A stretch of DNA of 45,349 nucleotides from Akkermansia muciniphila. Its GTDB lineage: Bacteria > Verrucomicrobiota > Verrucomicrobiia > Chthoniobacterales > Chthoniobacteraceae. The stretch covers positions 1-45,349 of the forward strand of contig CAMCYN010000004.1 of the NCBI GenBank assembly GCA_945883955.1. Direction: 5' to 3'. The notes beneath the pieces are model-generated. The model was not told the origin of the DNA. It did not search any database and saw nothing but the letters and a program-made list of their open reading frames with translations. Below are positions 35,197 through 44,625 of the stretch, piece after piece. The position numbers and the translations under genes are program-made. Each line of letters starts with the position of its first letter. The first letter of the stretch is position 1.

Positions 35197-35595
35197 TTAC
35201 CAGACAAAAGCCAGTAGTTCGCCACCAACGTTCTTCCGCCGCGCCTCACGTGAACTCATCACGCCAGAAGAGGTGGACAGAATCGAGATTCCCATACCAC
35301 TAAGAACCTTCGGCACTTCCAGTGCCCCAACATAACGCCGCAAGCCAGGCCGACTCACCCGCTTAAGGTCAGTGATGACGGAGCGGGAACCAACGTAACG
35401 AAGCCTCAGGTGAAGCGACGGACGCCCGTCGACAATCTCGACGGAACAATCATTAATAAAACCTTCCTGCTTAAGGATACGACCAAGTTCCCCTAGCATT
35501 TTCGAAAACGGAGTTACTATCTCTGCTTTTCCAGACCGCGTTGCGTTACGGACGCGAGTTAGAAAGTCAGCGATAGGGTCAGACACATTGCTCAT
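35197..35595 (-). CDS. rpsH: 30S ribosomal protein S8 (uS8)
   Basis: The 132-residue protein starts MSNVSDPIADFLTRVRNA and ends with the S8 signature GISILSTSSGVMSSREARRK and a final LLAFVW. S8 is a primary 16S binder and represses the spc operon in E. coli. It follows rplE with 19 bases between, so rpsN (S14) is not at its usual place. Confidence 0.97.
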   Translation of the reverse strand: MSNVSDPIADFLTRVRNATRSGKAEIVTPFSKMLGELGRILKQEGFINDCSVEIVDGRPSLHLRLRYVGSRSVITDLKRVSRPGLRRYVGALEVPKVLSGMGISILSTSSGVMSSREARRKNVGGELLAFVW

Positions 35596-35614
35596 AATGA
35601 CGATACCCTAAATT

Positions 35615-36190
35615 TTAGTTATTTTCTGCCACTTTTACTGCCTTAGGCTTGTCGCTGAAAGGAACTCCAAGTTCCATCAATAATGACTTAGCCTCCGCGT
35701 CCGTAGGCGCACTAGTCACAATAGTGACATCGAAACCTATGTTGCGCTTAATTTTATCCAGTTCAATTTCAGGAAAAATAGATTGGTCAGATACTCCCAA
35801 AGTATAGTTTCCATTTCCATCGAAGGATCGGGGAGAGACTCCACGAAAGTCGCGGATCCTCGGAAGAGCCATCCGGATCAGGCGATCCAAAAACTCATAC
35901 ATACGTTCACCTCGCAGGGTAACACGTGCGCCAATTGCTTGATTTTCACGCAACTTGAAATTCGCAATGCTCTTTTTGGAACGCGTCTCAGCTGGCTTCT
36001 GACCTGTGATTGTCGTCAATTCTGCCTTTGCATCTTCAAGCGCCTGCTTTCCATCAGCCTGACTTCCAATACACGTATTCACTACCACCTTCTCGATCCT
36101 GGGGATCTGATGGACGTTCGCGTAGGCGTGTTTAGCTTGGAGCGCGGGGATTACCTGCTTTTTATAAAATTTATAAAGACCTTCGGACAT
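35615..36190 (-). CDS. rplE: 50S ribosomal protein L5 (uL5)
   Basis: The 191-residue protein has PRIEKVVVNTCIG, the RSKKSIANFKLRENQAIGARVTLRG block (quoted in part: KSIANFKLRE) and the FPEIELDKI / GFDVTIVTSA end. L5 binds 5S rRNA and contacts the P-site tRNA. Confidence 0.97.
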   Translation of the reverse strand: MSEGLYKFYKKQVIPALQAKHAYANVHQIPRIEKVVVNTCIGSQADGKQALEDAKAELTTITGQKPAETRSKKSIANFKLRENQAIGARVTLRGERMYEFLDRLIRMALPRIRDFRGVSPRSFDGNGNYTLGVSDQSIFPEIELDKIKRNIGFDVTIVTSAPTDAEAKSLLMELGVPFSDKPKAVKVAENN

Positions 36191-36202
36191 GATTAAATCA
36201 CG

Positions 36203-36442
36203 TTAAATGTTAGCACCAGCGGAGACCAAACGCACGTTACTTATGTGAACTGACCCCTCCCGTTCCACGATTCCGCCCTCCGGATTAGTCTGCGTGCGCT
36301 TCGCGTGTTTTTTAATCATCCGAACACCCTCAACAATCACGCGCCCTGCGGATGCGCTTACCTCAACCACCTTGCCGCACTTTCCTGCGTGGCTTCCGCA
36401 AATCACTTCTACAACATCACCTTTTTTAACATGAGCGCTCAT
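36203..36442 (-). CDS. rplX: 50S ribosomal protein L24 (uL24), short form
   Basis: The 79-residue KOW-motif protein has VKKGDVVEVICGSHAGKCGKV, split here as the KOW core GDVVEVICGSHAGKCGKVV, then EGVRMIKKHAKRTQ and the end HISNVRLV. It stops soon after that block, where many L24 proteins run on for about 25 more residues. Its start overlaps the last base of the rplN stop. Confidence 0.95.
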   Translation of the reverse strand: MSAHVKKGDVVEVICGSHAGKCGKVVEVSASAGRVIVEGVRMIKKHAKRTQTNPEGGIVEREGSVHISNVRLVSAGANI

Positions 36443-36807
36443 TACAGAACCTCCGGGGCTAAAGAGACGATTTTCATGAAATTCTTCTCGCGCAATTCAC
36501 GAGCCACGGGTCCAAAGATACGTGTCCCTTTAGGGTTCATGTCTTTATCGATGATAACGATGGCATTACGATCAAAACGAAGATATCCACCATCTTCACG
36601 CCGGATCGCCTGACGAGTGCGAACTATCACCGCACGCACCACGTCGCCTTTCTTCACCGAACCGCCAGGACTAGCCTCGCGAACGTGAGCGGTAATGATA
36701 TCACCGATGTTCGCAACGAGCGAACGCTTTCCGATGACACCGATCATCTTTGCCATTTTGGCGCCGGTGTTATCGGCCACATCAAGGCGGGATCTTACTT
36801 GCAACAT
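36442..36807 (-). CDS. rplN: 50S ribosomal protein L14 (uL14)
   Basis: The 121-residue protein starts [19 protein letters not shown] and has the [19 protein letters not shown] and [14 protein letters not shown] blocks of L14. AGGAG ten bases before the ATG is a visible ribosome site. It overlaps rplX by one base. Confidence 0.97.
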   Translation of the reverse strand: MLQVRSRLDVADNTGAKMAKMIGVIGKRSLVANIGDIITAHVREASPGGSVKKGDVVRAVIVRTRQAIRREDGGYLRFDRNAIVIIDKDMNPKGTRIFGPVARELREKNFMKIVSLAPEVL

Positions 36808-36824
36808 ATACTCAGGCTCCTAGT

Positions 36825-37112
36825 TTAGTGAGCAATTACCGTCACCAGACGCCAACGCTTCAACTTAGAAAGCGGACGTGACTCCATGATCCGGACCGTA
36901 TCACCCAGTTTGGCAACACTATCCTCGTCGTGGGCGTGAAAGCGCTTAATCTGCTTTACAATCTTACCGAACCGAGCGTGAGGAACACGCGTTGTGCTCT
37001 CCACGATGATTGTCTTTGAATTTTTCACCGACACAACCTGCCCGACCCGCTCCTTTCGATTCCCGCGATCTTCGGTGGCTTCTACATCCGCCTGTACATT
37101 TAACATACTCAA
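36825..37112 (-). CDS. rpsQ: 30S ribosomal protein S17 (uS17)
   Basis: The OB-fold protein has GQVVSVKNSKTIIVESTTRV, HARFGKIVKQIKRFHAHDE and the SRPLSKLKRW block near the end. It has 95 residues with about 15 extra acidic/polar residues at the N-terminus before the core. Confidence 0.96.
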   Translation of the reverse strand: MSMLNVQADVEATEDRGNRKERVGQVVSVKNSKTIIVESTTRVPHARFGKIVKQIKRFHAHDEDSVAKLGDTVRIMESRPLSKLKRWRLVTVIAH

Positions 37113-37119
37113 TTTCCGG

Positions 37120-37314
37120 TTAATTTGTACCCGACTTCTGTTTCACCACGGTTAAAACGCGAGCCAACTCGCGCCGCACCGCCTGGATACGAAGGGGGTT
37201 CCCGAGCGACCCAACCTGCTTTTGAATGCGGAGGTTAAAAAGCTCCTTACGCAGGGTCGCTTCCTGTTGCTTGAGTTCAGTCAACCCAAGGTCTACGATT
37301 TCTTTCAGTTTCAT
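37120..37314 (-). CDS. rpmC: 50S ribosomal protein L29 (uL29)
   Basis: The 64-residue two-helix protein has KEIVDLGLTELKQQ, LRKELFNLRIQKQVG and RIQAVRRELARVLTV. Position between rplP and rpsQ is standard. Confidence 0.95.
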   Translation of the reverse strand: MKLKEIVDLGLTELKQQEATLRKELFNLRIQKQVGSLGNPLRIQAVRRELARVLTVVKQKSGTN

Positions 37315-37327
37315 TGCGATTAATTCC

Positions 37328-37753
37328 CTAGGCTACGGATGCACTATGCCGAGTCAAAAACTTGGTTCTGACCGGGAGCTTATCGGCGGCAAGCCTCAGC
37401 GATTCTCTCGCCAATGACTCCGGAATACCATCCAGTTCAAAAAGGATATTCCCGGGACGTATCGTCGCGACCCAATACTCGGGTGACCCTTTTCCCTTCC
37501 CCATTCGAGTTTCAGGCGGGCGAGCAGTCACGGACTTATCAGGAAACATTCGAATCCAAAGCTTTCCCTTACGCTTCATATTGCGAGTCAACGCAACGCG
37601 CGCAGCCTCGATTTGCGTATTGGTGATCCAAGCCCGCTCCAAAGTCTGAAGGGCGAAAGAACCGAAATCTATGTTCGTGGTACGAGAAGCTGTACCTGCG
37701 CGACTACCGCGCTGGGTCTTCCGATACTTCACGCGTTTTGGCATTAGCGGCAT
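37328..37753 (-). CDS. rplP: 50S ribosomal protein L16 (uL16)
   Basis: The 141-residue protein starts [16 protein letters not shown] (a second ATG at 37744 is also possible) and has [34 protein letters not shown] and the basic [10 protein letters not shown] end. The arginine of the ETRMGKGKG loop used for modification in other bacteria is present. L16 is needed for tRNA accommodation at the peptidyl transferase centre. Confidence 0.97.
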   Translation of the reverse strand: MPLMPKRVKYRKTQRGSRAGTASRTTNIDFGSFALQTLERAWITNTQIEAARVALTRNMKRKGKLWIRMFPDKSVTARPPETRMGKGKGSPEYWVATIRPGNILFELDGIPESLARESLRLAADKLPVRTKFLTRHSASVA

Positions 37754-37789
37754 AACAAAAATTGGTAGCTAAGTTTGATTTGCTCCACA

Positions 37790-38458
37790 CTAAGCGCGCG
37801 CAGAGTCACGGGGAGTCTGCACTGGAGCAGCAGCCTCCAACGGCTTGCAGAGCCAAACCTTGACTCCAATCTGGCCATAAACTGTACGGGCCTCAAAGAA
37901 GCCGTAATCGATTGGCGTCCGAAGGGTATGCAGGGGGATCTTCCCTTCACGATACCACTCAGCCCGAGAAATCTCAGCGCCACCCAAACGCCCTGCGCAG
38001 CGAATCTTGATCCCAAGGGCACCAAAATCCATCGACGTCTGGATAGTCTTCTTCATTGCACGACGGAAGGAAATCCGTCGTTCGAGTTGGAGCGCGACGT
38101 TTTCAGCGACCAACTGGGCATCCAATTCGGGCGTCTTTATCTCCTGGATGTCGATTTTAACCTGCTTCCCGCCACTCATGCGACCGATATCGTCGGTCAT
38201 ACGCTCAATTTCAGAGCCTTTACGACCGATAACAACACCAGGACGCGCCGTAAAGATCGTCACCCGGATACTATTCCAAGCACGCTCAATTCCAACTCGC
38301 GCAACAGCGGCCTGACGGAGCTTCTCCTTTACATAACGGCGAATCCGAAGATCACCATGAAGGAAGCCTGGAAGGTCCTGAGGAGACGCGTACCAACGCG
38401 AGCGCCAGTCACGATTGACTGCGAGACGGTAACCGATAGGGTTTACTTTCTGGCCCAT
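37790..38458 (-). CDS. rpsC: 30S ribosomal protein S3 (uS3)
   Basis: The ATG giving [18 protein letters not shown] is the universal S3 start (222 residues); the frame continues upstream but without similarity. The KH domain has [14 protein letters not shown] (GxxG loop GRKG). The C-terminal domain holds [20 protein letters not shown] and [12 protein letters not shown]3 lines the mRNA entry tunnel. Confidence 0.97.
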   Translation of the reverse strand: MGQKVNPIGYRLAVNRDWRSRWYASPQDLPGFLHGDLRIRRYVKEKLRQAAVARVGIERAWNSIRVTIFTARPGVVIGRKGSEIERMTDDIGRMSGGKQVKIDIQEIKTPELDAQLVAENVALQLERRISFRRAMKKTIQTSMDFGALGIKIRCAGRLGGAEISRAEWYREGKIPLHTLRTPIDYGFFEARTVYGQIGVKVWLCKPLEAAAPVQTPRDSARA

Positions 38459-38477
38459 AAATGAGTTCTCTTTAAAA

Positions 38478-38831
38478 CTAAGCCTTAACAGGCGCTGCTG
38501 GCGCTTCCGCCAAAATGATACGAATATGACTTGTACGCTTACGGATGGGGCCGGCGCTGCCACGCGCCTTGGGTTGGAAGCGCTTCAGAGTTGGCCCTTC
38601 GCCCACAACAGCCTCCTTCACCAACAAGCGATCCGCCCGAAGACTGGCGTTGTGCTCAGCGTTTGCGACGGCGCTTCGGAGCGTCTTCTCAACAAAGCGT
38701 GCAGCCTTACGCGGTGTCTGCGATAACAAATCGAGTGCTCCTGAGACGGTTAAGCCTTGGATCTCACGCGTTACCTCGCGGCATTTGAAGGCAGATAAAT
38801 GTGCCCCCCGGTAGATGGAACGAATCTCCAT
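38478..38831 (-). CDS. rplV: 50S ribosomal protein L22 (uL22)
   Basis: The 117-residue protein has [39 protein letters not shown] and the tunnel-lining loop region ending [20 protein letters not shown]. It normally follows rpsS directly; here an unrelated gene lies between. The ATG is 40 bases after that gene's stop. Confidence 0.97.
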   Translation of the reverse strand: MEIRSIYRGAHLSAFKCREVTREIQGLTVSGALDLLSQTPRKAARFVEKTLRSAVANAEHNASLRADRLLVKEAVVGEGPTLKRFQPKARGSAGPIRKRTSHIRIILAEAPAAPVKA

Positions 38832-38871
38832 ATTGTCAGTCTTGTGAATTTTACTAAAACTTTAGTTGCGC

Positions 38872-39402
38872 CTAGCGAGCCGACAATTGTGCCGGAGTTC
38901 CCACCAGATAGGCAAGCTTACCTTTGAATGAAATTTGGACGACGGCCGCACACACCCTCTGGCGCGACTCGACTACTTTCGCAAACGCGCCTAGCTGCTC
39001 CATTTTAATTAGAGCCCCCTCAAGCACACCGGCATCCCGACCGAAGGAGAGAAGGACAACCCTCTCTTCCTCAATACAGTCAAGGACCTTGGCAGACTCA
39101 GCGCCACCCTTCTCATAAACAACAGCACTATTGTTATCACGAAGACTCTGAATTTCCCCCCTCAGATCGCGCAGTTCGGAAAGCAACCCAACAACAGAGG
39201 AGTCAGTTGTTCCAACCTTGGACAGCGCCTTAAGTACCGCCAATTCATCAACAGTGCGCTGCAACTTAATCCCAAGCGACGAGATTAGAGCAGATGCCTC
39301 AACGCAGCAGCCAGGTGCACTAGTTTCCGAGTAAGCCATTTGGCTTAGTAGGGAGAAAGAGAGCACAATTAAGCACTCCACATATGCGCGAGACCGGAAC
39401 AT
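38872..39402 (-). CDS. Exported coiled-coil protein of unknown function inside the S10 operon
   Basis: The 176-residue product starts with a signal peptide: basic RSR, hydrophobic CLIVLSFSLLS, and a likely cut after AYS. The mature N-terminus has a GCC pair. Residues about 35-95 are heptad-like (LISSLGIKLQRTVDELAVLKAL, read as helices; LLSELRDLRGEIQSLRD), suggesting a coiled coil. Residues about 108-172 look like a small beta-barrel: VLDCIEEERVVLLSFGRDAG, then VLEGALIKMEQLGAFAKVV, the strand pattern seen in MreC-like or SH3-like modules; this comparison is my inference. It lies 9 bases after the rpsS stop and 40 before rplV, same strand. No family recognised, and no ribosomal role is evident. 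Confidence 0.8.
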   Translation of the reverse strand: MFRSRAYVECLIVLSFSLLSQMAYSETSAPGCCVEASALISSLGIKLQRTVDELAVLKALSKVGTTDSSVVGLLSELRDLRGEIQSLRDNNSAVVYEKGGAESAKVLDCIEEERVVLLSFGRDAGVLEGALIKMEQLGAFAKVVESRQRVCAAVVQISFKGKLAYLVGTPAQLSAR

Positions 39403-39411
39403 CGAAGTGAA

Positions 39412-39690
39412 CTACTTCGTCACCTTAGCGGTGTGTGAACCGTGCTTCTTAAAGACACGGGTAGGAGAAAACTCCCCCAGCTTATGCCCAACCATGTTCT
39501 CTGTCACAAAAACTGACGTGAAGATCTTTCCGTTGTGGACGAGGAATGTGTGCCCGACGAACTCAGGAGTCACCGTAGAGCGGCGCGACCAAGTCTTGAT
39601 TGGCTTCTTTACGGACGCCGCATTCAACTTGTCAATTTTCTCAAGCAGGTGCTGCTCTACGAAGGGACCTTTTTTTAACGATCTACCCAT
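39412..39690 (-). CDS. rpsS: 30S ribosomal protein S19 (uS19)
   Basis: The 92-residue protein starts [20 protein letters not shown] and has [20 protein letters not shown] and the [15 protein letters not shown] block. S19 is at the 30S head with S13. It has no clear ribosome site. Confidence 0.97.
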   Translation of the reverse strand: MGRSLKKGPFVEQHLLEKIDKLNAASVKKPIKTWSRRSTVTPEFVGHTFLVHNGKIFTSVFVTENMVGHKLGEFSPTRVFKKHGSHTAKVTK

Positions 39691-39704
39691 AACACTCAGA
39701 AAGA

Positions 39705-40547
39705 TTACTTGTTACGCTTGCGGCGCTCCACAATGAAGCGATCGCTGGTCTTGTGCTTGCGCCGGGTTTTAAGTCCCTTCGCGAGTTGCCCCCAAGGGCT
39801 CTGCGGATGCTGGCGACCGCCACCACCCTTTGACTTTCCCTGACCCCCGCCGTTCGGATGATCAACAGGATTCATTACCATCCCGCGAACTGTCGGACGC
39901 ACACCCTGCCAGCGGCTGCGCCCCGCCTTTCCGCTGGAGACGTTCATGTGGTTGACGTTACCCACTTGTCCAAAGGTGGCATAGCACCCCTCGTGCACCC
40001 GGCGAATCTCCCCGGATGGCAATTTCAAAAGAGCGTATCCACCTTCACGGTTGGAAACAATTACCTGTTGCCCCGCGCTTCTCGCGAGTTGACCACCACG
40101 GCCTGGCACAAGTTCCACGTTGTGAACGGCCGATCCCAAAGGAAGCTTACTAAGGGGCAACGAATTGCCAACTTTAGGCGCTGCATCGGGGCCCGCGCTG
40201 ACAGTCATTCCGACCTCAAGGCCAACCGGAGCCAAGATATAGGCCTTGACGCCATCGGTGTAACTCAAAAGTGCAATACGTGCTGTCCGAATCGGATCAT
40301 ACTCAATCGCCACCACTTCGGCATTTACACCCCGCTTCGCACGCTTGAAATCAACGATACGGTAGCGCTGTTTATTCCCACCGCCGATATGGCGGCAAGT
40401 GATACGCCCGTTGTTATTGCGGCCCCCTGATTTTTTTAGGGGAGAAAGGAGACTCTTTTCGGGCTTCGATTTCGTAACCTCCTCAAAGGAAGGCAGCGCT
40501 TTGAAGCGAGCGGTCGGGGTGAGAGGACGGAATGTTTTAAGGGCCAT
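39705..40547 (-). CDS. rplB: 50S ribosomal protein L2 (uL2)
   Basis: The 280-residue protein has [37 protein letters not shown] and [20 protein letters not shown] (three family blocks). The loop near the peptidyl transferase centre reads [19 protein letters not shown], where most bacteria have DHPHGGGEG. The first His (E. coli His229) is kept; the second is Asn and the Glu is Gln. Confidence 0.97.
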   Translation of the reverse strand: MALKTFRPLTPTARFKALPSFEEVTKSKPEKSLLSPLKKSGGRNNNGRITCRHIGGGNKQRYRIVDFKRAKRGVNAEVVAIEYDPIRTARIALLSYTDGVKAYILAPVGLEVGMTVSAGPDAAPKVGNSLPLSKLPLGSAVHNVELVPGRGGQLARSAGQQVIVSNREGGYALLKLPSGEIRRVHEGCYATFGQVGNVNHMNVSSGKAGRSRWQGVRPTVRGMVMNPVDHPNGGGQGKSKGGGGRQHPQSPWGQLAKGLKTRRKHKTSDRFIVERRKRNK

Positions 40548-40566
40548 AAACGTAAATGGCTAAAGA

Positions 40567-40851
40567 TTAGGCTAGCTCAATTCGCTCGCCTGGAGCGAGA
40601 GTGACAACAGCCTTCTTCCACTCGGCGGAACGACCGGCGGCAGCTGTTCTTTGGCGGCGGGCTTTCCCGAAATGGTTACTGGTATTCACAGCCAGAACTT
40701 TCTTTCCAAAGAGCTCTTCTATCGCTTTGCGAATTTCGACTTTGTTCGCGTGCGGGGCCACTTCAAAAACGTACTTACTTTGGCTTTCACCGAGAAGTGT
40801 AGCTTTCTCAGTGAGACGGATTGTGCGGATTATCTGCGTTGAAAGGTGCAT
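40567..40851 (-). CDS. rplW: 50S ribosomal protein L23 (uL23)
   Basis: The 94-residue protein has IIRTIRLTEKATLLGES, YVFEVAPHANKVEIRKAIEE and FGKKVLAVNTSNHFGKARRQ. L23 sits at the tunnel exit and is the docking site for SRP and trigger factor. No Shine-Dalgarno site is visible before the ATG. Confidence 0.96.
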   Translation of the reverse strand: MHLSTQIIRTIRLTEKATLLGESQSKYVFEVAPHANKVEIRKAIEELFGKKVLAVNTSNHFGKARRQRTAAAGRSAEWKKAVVTLAPGERIELA

Positions 40852-40857
40852 GACAAA

Positions 40858-41469
40858 CTAGGTATTAATGCGCTTGGCGATCTCGCCGATCCCTGGCTGG
40901 GTCACGATCACCTTCTTAAAGCGAAGAAGATCCTCTGCGTTTACATCGGACGAGCGCATCAATTGCACACGTTCAACGTTTCGCGCCGCCAAGAAAGTGC
41001 TCTCCGTGAACGTCTCAGAGACGACAAGGACACTCCCTTCACCAACCAAGGATGACACCAACTTGACAAAGTCTTTGGTTCTCGGAGCGGCCACCTCAAA
41101 GGATGGTACGCTAAATACATCCCCGGCCTTAACCCGAAGTGAGAAAGCTTTTTTAAGAGCCGCCCGGCGGACGGTTTTGGAAATGTCTTTGCGGTACGAG
41201 CGCGGTTTCGGCCCAAAGACCACACCGCCTCCACGCCAAATTGGCGACGACTTGTAGCCGGCACGCGCGCGGCCCGTTCCTTTTTGACGCCAAGGTTTCG
41301 CCCCAGACAAATTCACGTCGGCTTTACTCTTTGTGTTGGCCGTACCACTGCGGCGAGCGGCACGATATGCAACCACGACGTCGTGGAGAGCTTGAGTATA
41401 GCGACCGTTCTCGACCACCGGTATCCCGGCAGTTTTAGCAGCTTCAATGGTTAATACAGACGCAGACAT
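40858..41469 (-). CDS. rplD: 50S ribosomal protein L4 (uL4)
   Basis: The 203-residue protein has AYRAARRSGTANTKSKADV, KPWRQKGTGRARAGYKSSP and the GGGVVFGPKPRSYRKDISK block that forms the tunnel loop. L4 represses its own operon in E. coli; whether this holds here is unknown. Confidence 0.97.
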   Translation of the reverse strand: MSASVLTIEAAKTAGIPVVENGRYTQALHDVVVAYRAARRSGTANTKSKADVNLSGAKPWRQKGTGRARAGYKSSPIWRGGGVVFGPKPRSYRKDISKTVRRAALKKAFSLRVKAGDVFSVPSFEVAAPRTKDFVKLVSSLVGEGSVLVVSETFTESTFLAARNVERVQLMRSSDVNAEDLLRFKKVIVTQPGIGEIAKRINT

Positions 41470-41481
41470 GGGTTATTCCAG

Positions 41482-42120
41482 TTATACGGTTGCCTTTGCT
41501 TTCTTTGCTGGACGAACTACAACGTAGCTTCCAGTCGGCCCTGGAACTGCGCCGGCCACCAATATGACGTTCTCTTCCTGACGTACCTGAACCACCCGCA
41601 AGTTCTGGACAGTCTTCCTTTCATCACCCATGTGACCGGGCATAGACTGGTTCTTCCAAATACGTCCGGGAGTCGAACGCATTCCGATGGCGCCAGTTCT
41701 ACGGTGCATCATCGAACCGTGAGCTGCAGGCTGTCCGGCAGCGTTGTGCTTACGCATAACTCCCTGAAAACCTTTGCCCTTACTCTTTCCGATCACGTCA
41801 ACCGTGTCGCCGACAGCAAACTGGGATACAGAGAGATCAACCTCGACGAATTCAGTTCCGTCGCCAGAGCGAAATTCGCGAAGCAGCTTCTTTGCCGCAA
41901 CTCCAGCCTTCTGGAAGTGGCCGACCGCCGGCTTACACAAACGCTGAGGTTTCTGGTCATCATAGCCGACCTGGATGGCAGCATAGCCCTCTTTCTCAAC
42001 CGTCTTTGTCTGAACGACCACATTCCCACCAGCTTCAATCACCGTCACAGGCGTGACGCGACCTTTGGCGTCGTAAACGCGAGTCATCCCTAATTTTTTC
42101 CCAAGGAGTCCAATTTTCAT
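41482..42120 (-). CDS. rplC: 50S ribosomal protein L3 (uL3)
   Basis: The 212-residue protein starts MKIGLLGKKLGMTRVYDAKG and has the KGKGFQGVMRKHNAAGQPAA loop and GRIWKNQSMPGHMGDERKTV. The glutamine methylated in E. coli L3 is aligned with the HGSMMHRRTGAIG region neighbours. Normal length and position. Confidence 0.97.
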   Translation of the reverse strand: MKIGLLGKKLGMTRVYDAKGRVTPVTVIEAGGNVVVQTKTVEKEGYAAIQVGYDDQKPQRLCKPAVGHFQKAGVAAKKLLREFRSGDGTEFVEVDLSVSQFAVGDTVDVIGKSKGKGFQGVMRKHNAAGQPAAHGSMMHRRTGAIGMRSTPGRIWKNQSMPGHMGDERKTVQNLRVVQVRQEENVILVAGAVPGPTGSYVVVRPAKKAKATV

Positions 42121-42154
42121 CTTCTCGAAAATAGGTTAGATTTTAAGCAGGGCG

Positions 42155-42463
42155 TCAGATCTTGATGGTGATATCAACACCAGCAGGAAGGTTGAGCTTC
42201 TTGAGCTCATCCACTGTTTTTGCAGTAGGCTCCACAATGTCTAAAAGTCGCTTGTAGGTGCGGATTTCGAACTGATCCATAGACTTTTTGTCTACGTGCG
42301 GGGACCGGTTCACAGTGAAGCGCTCAATACGTGTTGGAAGCGGGATTGGTCCAGAAACCTTGGCTCCAGTGCGTTTTGCAGTTTCGACGATTTCGCCCGC
42401 AGACTGATCTAGCATGCGGAAGTCGAAGGCCTTGAGGCGGATGCGGATACGTTGTCCGGTCAT
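42155..42463 (-). CDS. rpsJ: 30S ribosomal protein S10 (uS10)
   Basis: The 102-residue protein has [40 protein letters not shown] and [20 protein letters not shown]. It follows fusA by 14 bases, with no tuf gene between. Confidence 0.97.
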   Translation of the reverse strand: MTGQRIRIRLKAFDFRMLDQSAGEIVETAKRTGAKVSGPIPLPTRIERFTVNRSPHVDKKSMDQFEIRTYKRLLDIVEPTAKTVDELKKLNLPAGVDITIKI

Positions 42464-42477
42464 AATTCTTAAATGGT

Positions 42478-44625
42478 TTAGGAGTTACCCTTTTGATCCA
42501 GGATGGCGGCCTTAACCTGCTCTGGAACTTGTTCGAAATGTGAAGGCTCCATCGAGTAGCTGGAACGACCCCTCGAGAGAGAGCGGATTGCAGTGGAATA
42601 ACCGAACATTTCGGCCAGAGGCACTTCGGCTGTGACAATCGAAAGACCCACCTTGTGTTCAATCGAGCTGATACGGCCTCGGCGACGGTTAAGGTCACCC
42701 ATGATGTCGCCCTGATACTCTTCAGGCGTAGAGTTCTCAACGCGCATGATTGGCTCGAGAAGAATCGGCTTTGCTTTCTTCATCCCGTCCTTCACTGCGA
42801 AAATCGCAGCCAGTTTAAAGGCCAACTCGTTGGAGTCCACGTCATGATAGCTACCGTCGATTATGTCGACATTCAGGTCAATGACCGGATAACCACCAAC
42901 AACACCGTTAAGAACAGCTTCTTCAATTCCTTTTTTTACAGCAGGAATGTATTCCTTTGGAATCGCACCCCCGACAACCTTGTTGTCAACTGTAAGACCC
43001 TTGCCTTTTTCGCTCGGCTGAACGTTGACAACCACGTGACCGTATTGCCCTCGACCACCGGACTGCTTGATCAGCTTTCCTTCACCCTTGGCCGCCATTG
43101 TGATTGTCTCACGATAGGCAATCTGAGGCTTACCCGAATTTGCGTCGACTTTGAATTCACGAAGGAGACGGTCCCGAATGATTTCGAGGTGCAACTCACC
43201 CATCCCAGCGATGATCGTCTGCCCGGTGTCCTCGTTTGTGAACACACGGAATGTCGGATCCTCTTCGGCAAGACGCTGGAGGGCTAGTCCCATTTTTTCT
43301 TGATCCTGTTTCGTTTTTGGCTCGATGGACATCGAGATAACCGGATCAGGGAAGGATGGAGGCTCAAGCAGAACTGCGTGATCTTCGTCGCAAAGCGTAT
43401 CTCCCGTGGTTATATTTTTGATTCCAACAATCGCAGCGATGTCACCAGAATAACAGGTTTCAACATCCTCTCGCTTGTCAGCCTGAATCTGAATGATTCG
43501 ACTAATGCGCTCACGCTTATTGGTTCGAGGATTATACACAGTGTCCCCCTTGGAAAGACTTCCCGAATACACACGGAAGAATACCAACTTCCCTACGAAA
43601 GGATCACTCCAAAGCTTGAAGGCAAGCGAACAAAACTTTCCAGCATCGTCCGTTGCCACCTCGAGGGGCGCAAGCGTGTCGGGATCGATAGCTCTGGTGG
43701 CCGGAATATCAAGTGGACCAGGAAGGTAATCAATAACAGCATCCACAAGATATTGGACACCTTTGTTCTTGAATGCCGATCCACCAACTACAGGACAGAA
43801 ATTATTAGCGATCGTCTGACGACGGATACCCGCCTTCAGGACCTCGTTGGAAACAGGAAGCTCCTCAAGGAAGAGCGAACCGACCTCTTCATCTAAGTTT
43901 CCGATCTGCTCAACAAGATCAGCACGGGCTGCCTCGACCATGTCAACAAACTCAGCAGGCAACTCCTCTACAGTGAATGTAGAACCATGAGCAGCGCTGT
44001 CTGCGTAGAAGATCGCCTTCCGGTTCACAACATCCAACTGACCACGAAGAGTATCTTCAGCGCCAATAGGAATCAGAACAGGCCAGGCATTTGCACCAAG
44101 CTTCTTGCGCATTGAGTCAATGGCTGCATTAAAGTCAGAACCGACACGGTCCATCTTATTGATGAACGCAATACGCGGAACGTTGTACTTGGTGGCCTGA
44201 CGCCAAACAGTTTCAGACTGAGGCTGCACGCCGGCGACAGCATCAAAGACAGCAATCGCACCATCCAACACGCGCAGCGAACGCTCCACTTCCGCGGTGA
44301 AATCTACGTGCCCAGGCGTGTCGATAATATTAACGCGCATCTTCTGGCCTTCATAGGCTTTATAGACGCCAGCGTCGCGCGTTTGCTGCCAAAAGCAAGT
44401 TGTTGCCGCGGAAGTAATTGTAATCCCACGCTCACGCTCTTGCTCCATCCAATCCGTGACGGTTGTGCCTTCGTGCACTTCACCCATCTTGTGGATCATT
44501 CCGGTATAGAAGAGAATACGCTCTGTGAGCGTCGTCTTACCCGCATCGATGTGAGCGGCGATCCCGATGTTGCGCGTCCGCTCTAGTGGGTACGCACGGT
44601 CTGGAGAATTTGGATTAGTAGACAC
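42478..44625 (-). CDS. fusA: Elongation factor G
   Basis: EF-G drives GTP-dependent translocation. The 715-residue protein has G1 [10 protein letters not shown]2 region [21 protein letters not shown]3 DTPGHVDF, G4 NKMD and the domain IV-V blocks [11 protein letters not shown] and [10 protein letters not shown]-like [13 protein letters not shown]. Start is GTG at 44625, giving [19 protein letters not shown]. The leader CTCCTCCTTTC just before the start is pyrimidine-rich and resembles the anti-Shine-Dalgarno end of 16S rRNA rather than a ribosome site. Confidence 0.98.
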   Translation of the reverse strand: MSTNPNSPDRAYPLERTRNIGIAAHIDAGKTTLTERILFYTGMIHKMGEVHEGTTVTDWMEQERERGITITSAATTCFWQQTRDAGVYKAYEGQKMRVNIIDTPGHVDFTAEVERSLRVLDGAIAVFDAVAGVQPQSETVWRQATKYNVPRIAFINKMDRVGSDFNAAIDSMRKKLGANAWPVLIPIGAEDTLRGQLDVVNRKAIFYADSAAHGSTFTVEELPAEFVDMVEAARADLVEQIGNLDEEVGSLFLEELPVSNEVLKAGIRRQTIANNFCPVVGGSAFKNKGVQYLVDAVIDYLPGPLDIPATRAIDPDTLAPLEVATDDAGKFCSLAFKLWSDPFVGKLVFFRVYSGSLSKGDTVYNPRTNKRERISRIIQIQADKREDVETCYSGDIAAIVGIKNITTGDTLCDEDHAVLLEPPSFPDPVISMSIEPKTKQDQEKMGLALQRLAEEDPTFRVFTNEDTGQTIIAGMGELHLEIIRDRLLREFKVDANSGKPQIAYRETITMAAKGEGKLIKQSGGRGQYGHVVVNVQPSEKGKGLTVDNKVVGGAIPKEYIPAVKKGIEEAVLNGVVGGYPVIDLNVDIIDGSYHDVDSNELAFKLAAIFAVKDGMKKAKPILLEPIMRVENSTPEEYQGDIMGDLNRRRGRISSIEHKVGLSIVTAEVPLAEMFGYSTAIRSLSRGRSSYSMEPSHFEQVPEQVKAAILDQKGNS

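Noticed and set aside
35596-35614. Search for rpsN between rplE and rpsH
   Set aside because: Only 19 bases are present, so S14 cannot be hidden here.
37775-38464. 229-codon open frame on the plus strand
   Set aside because: Antisense to rpsC; no recognisable motif.
38853-38866. Palindrome ACTAAAACTTTAGT after the exported-protein gene
   Set aside because: Too short and AT-rich, with a two-base centre, to claim a regulator site or terminator.
39858-40430. 190-codon open frame on the plus strand
   Set aside because: Antisense to rplB, which is certain.
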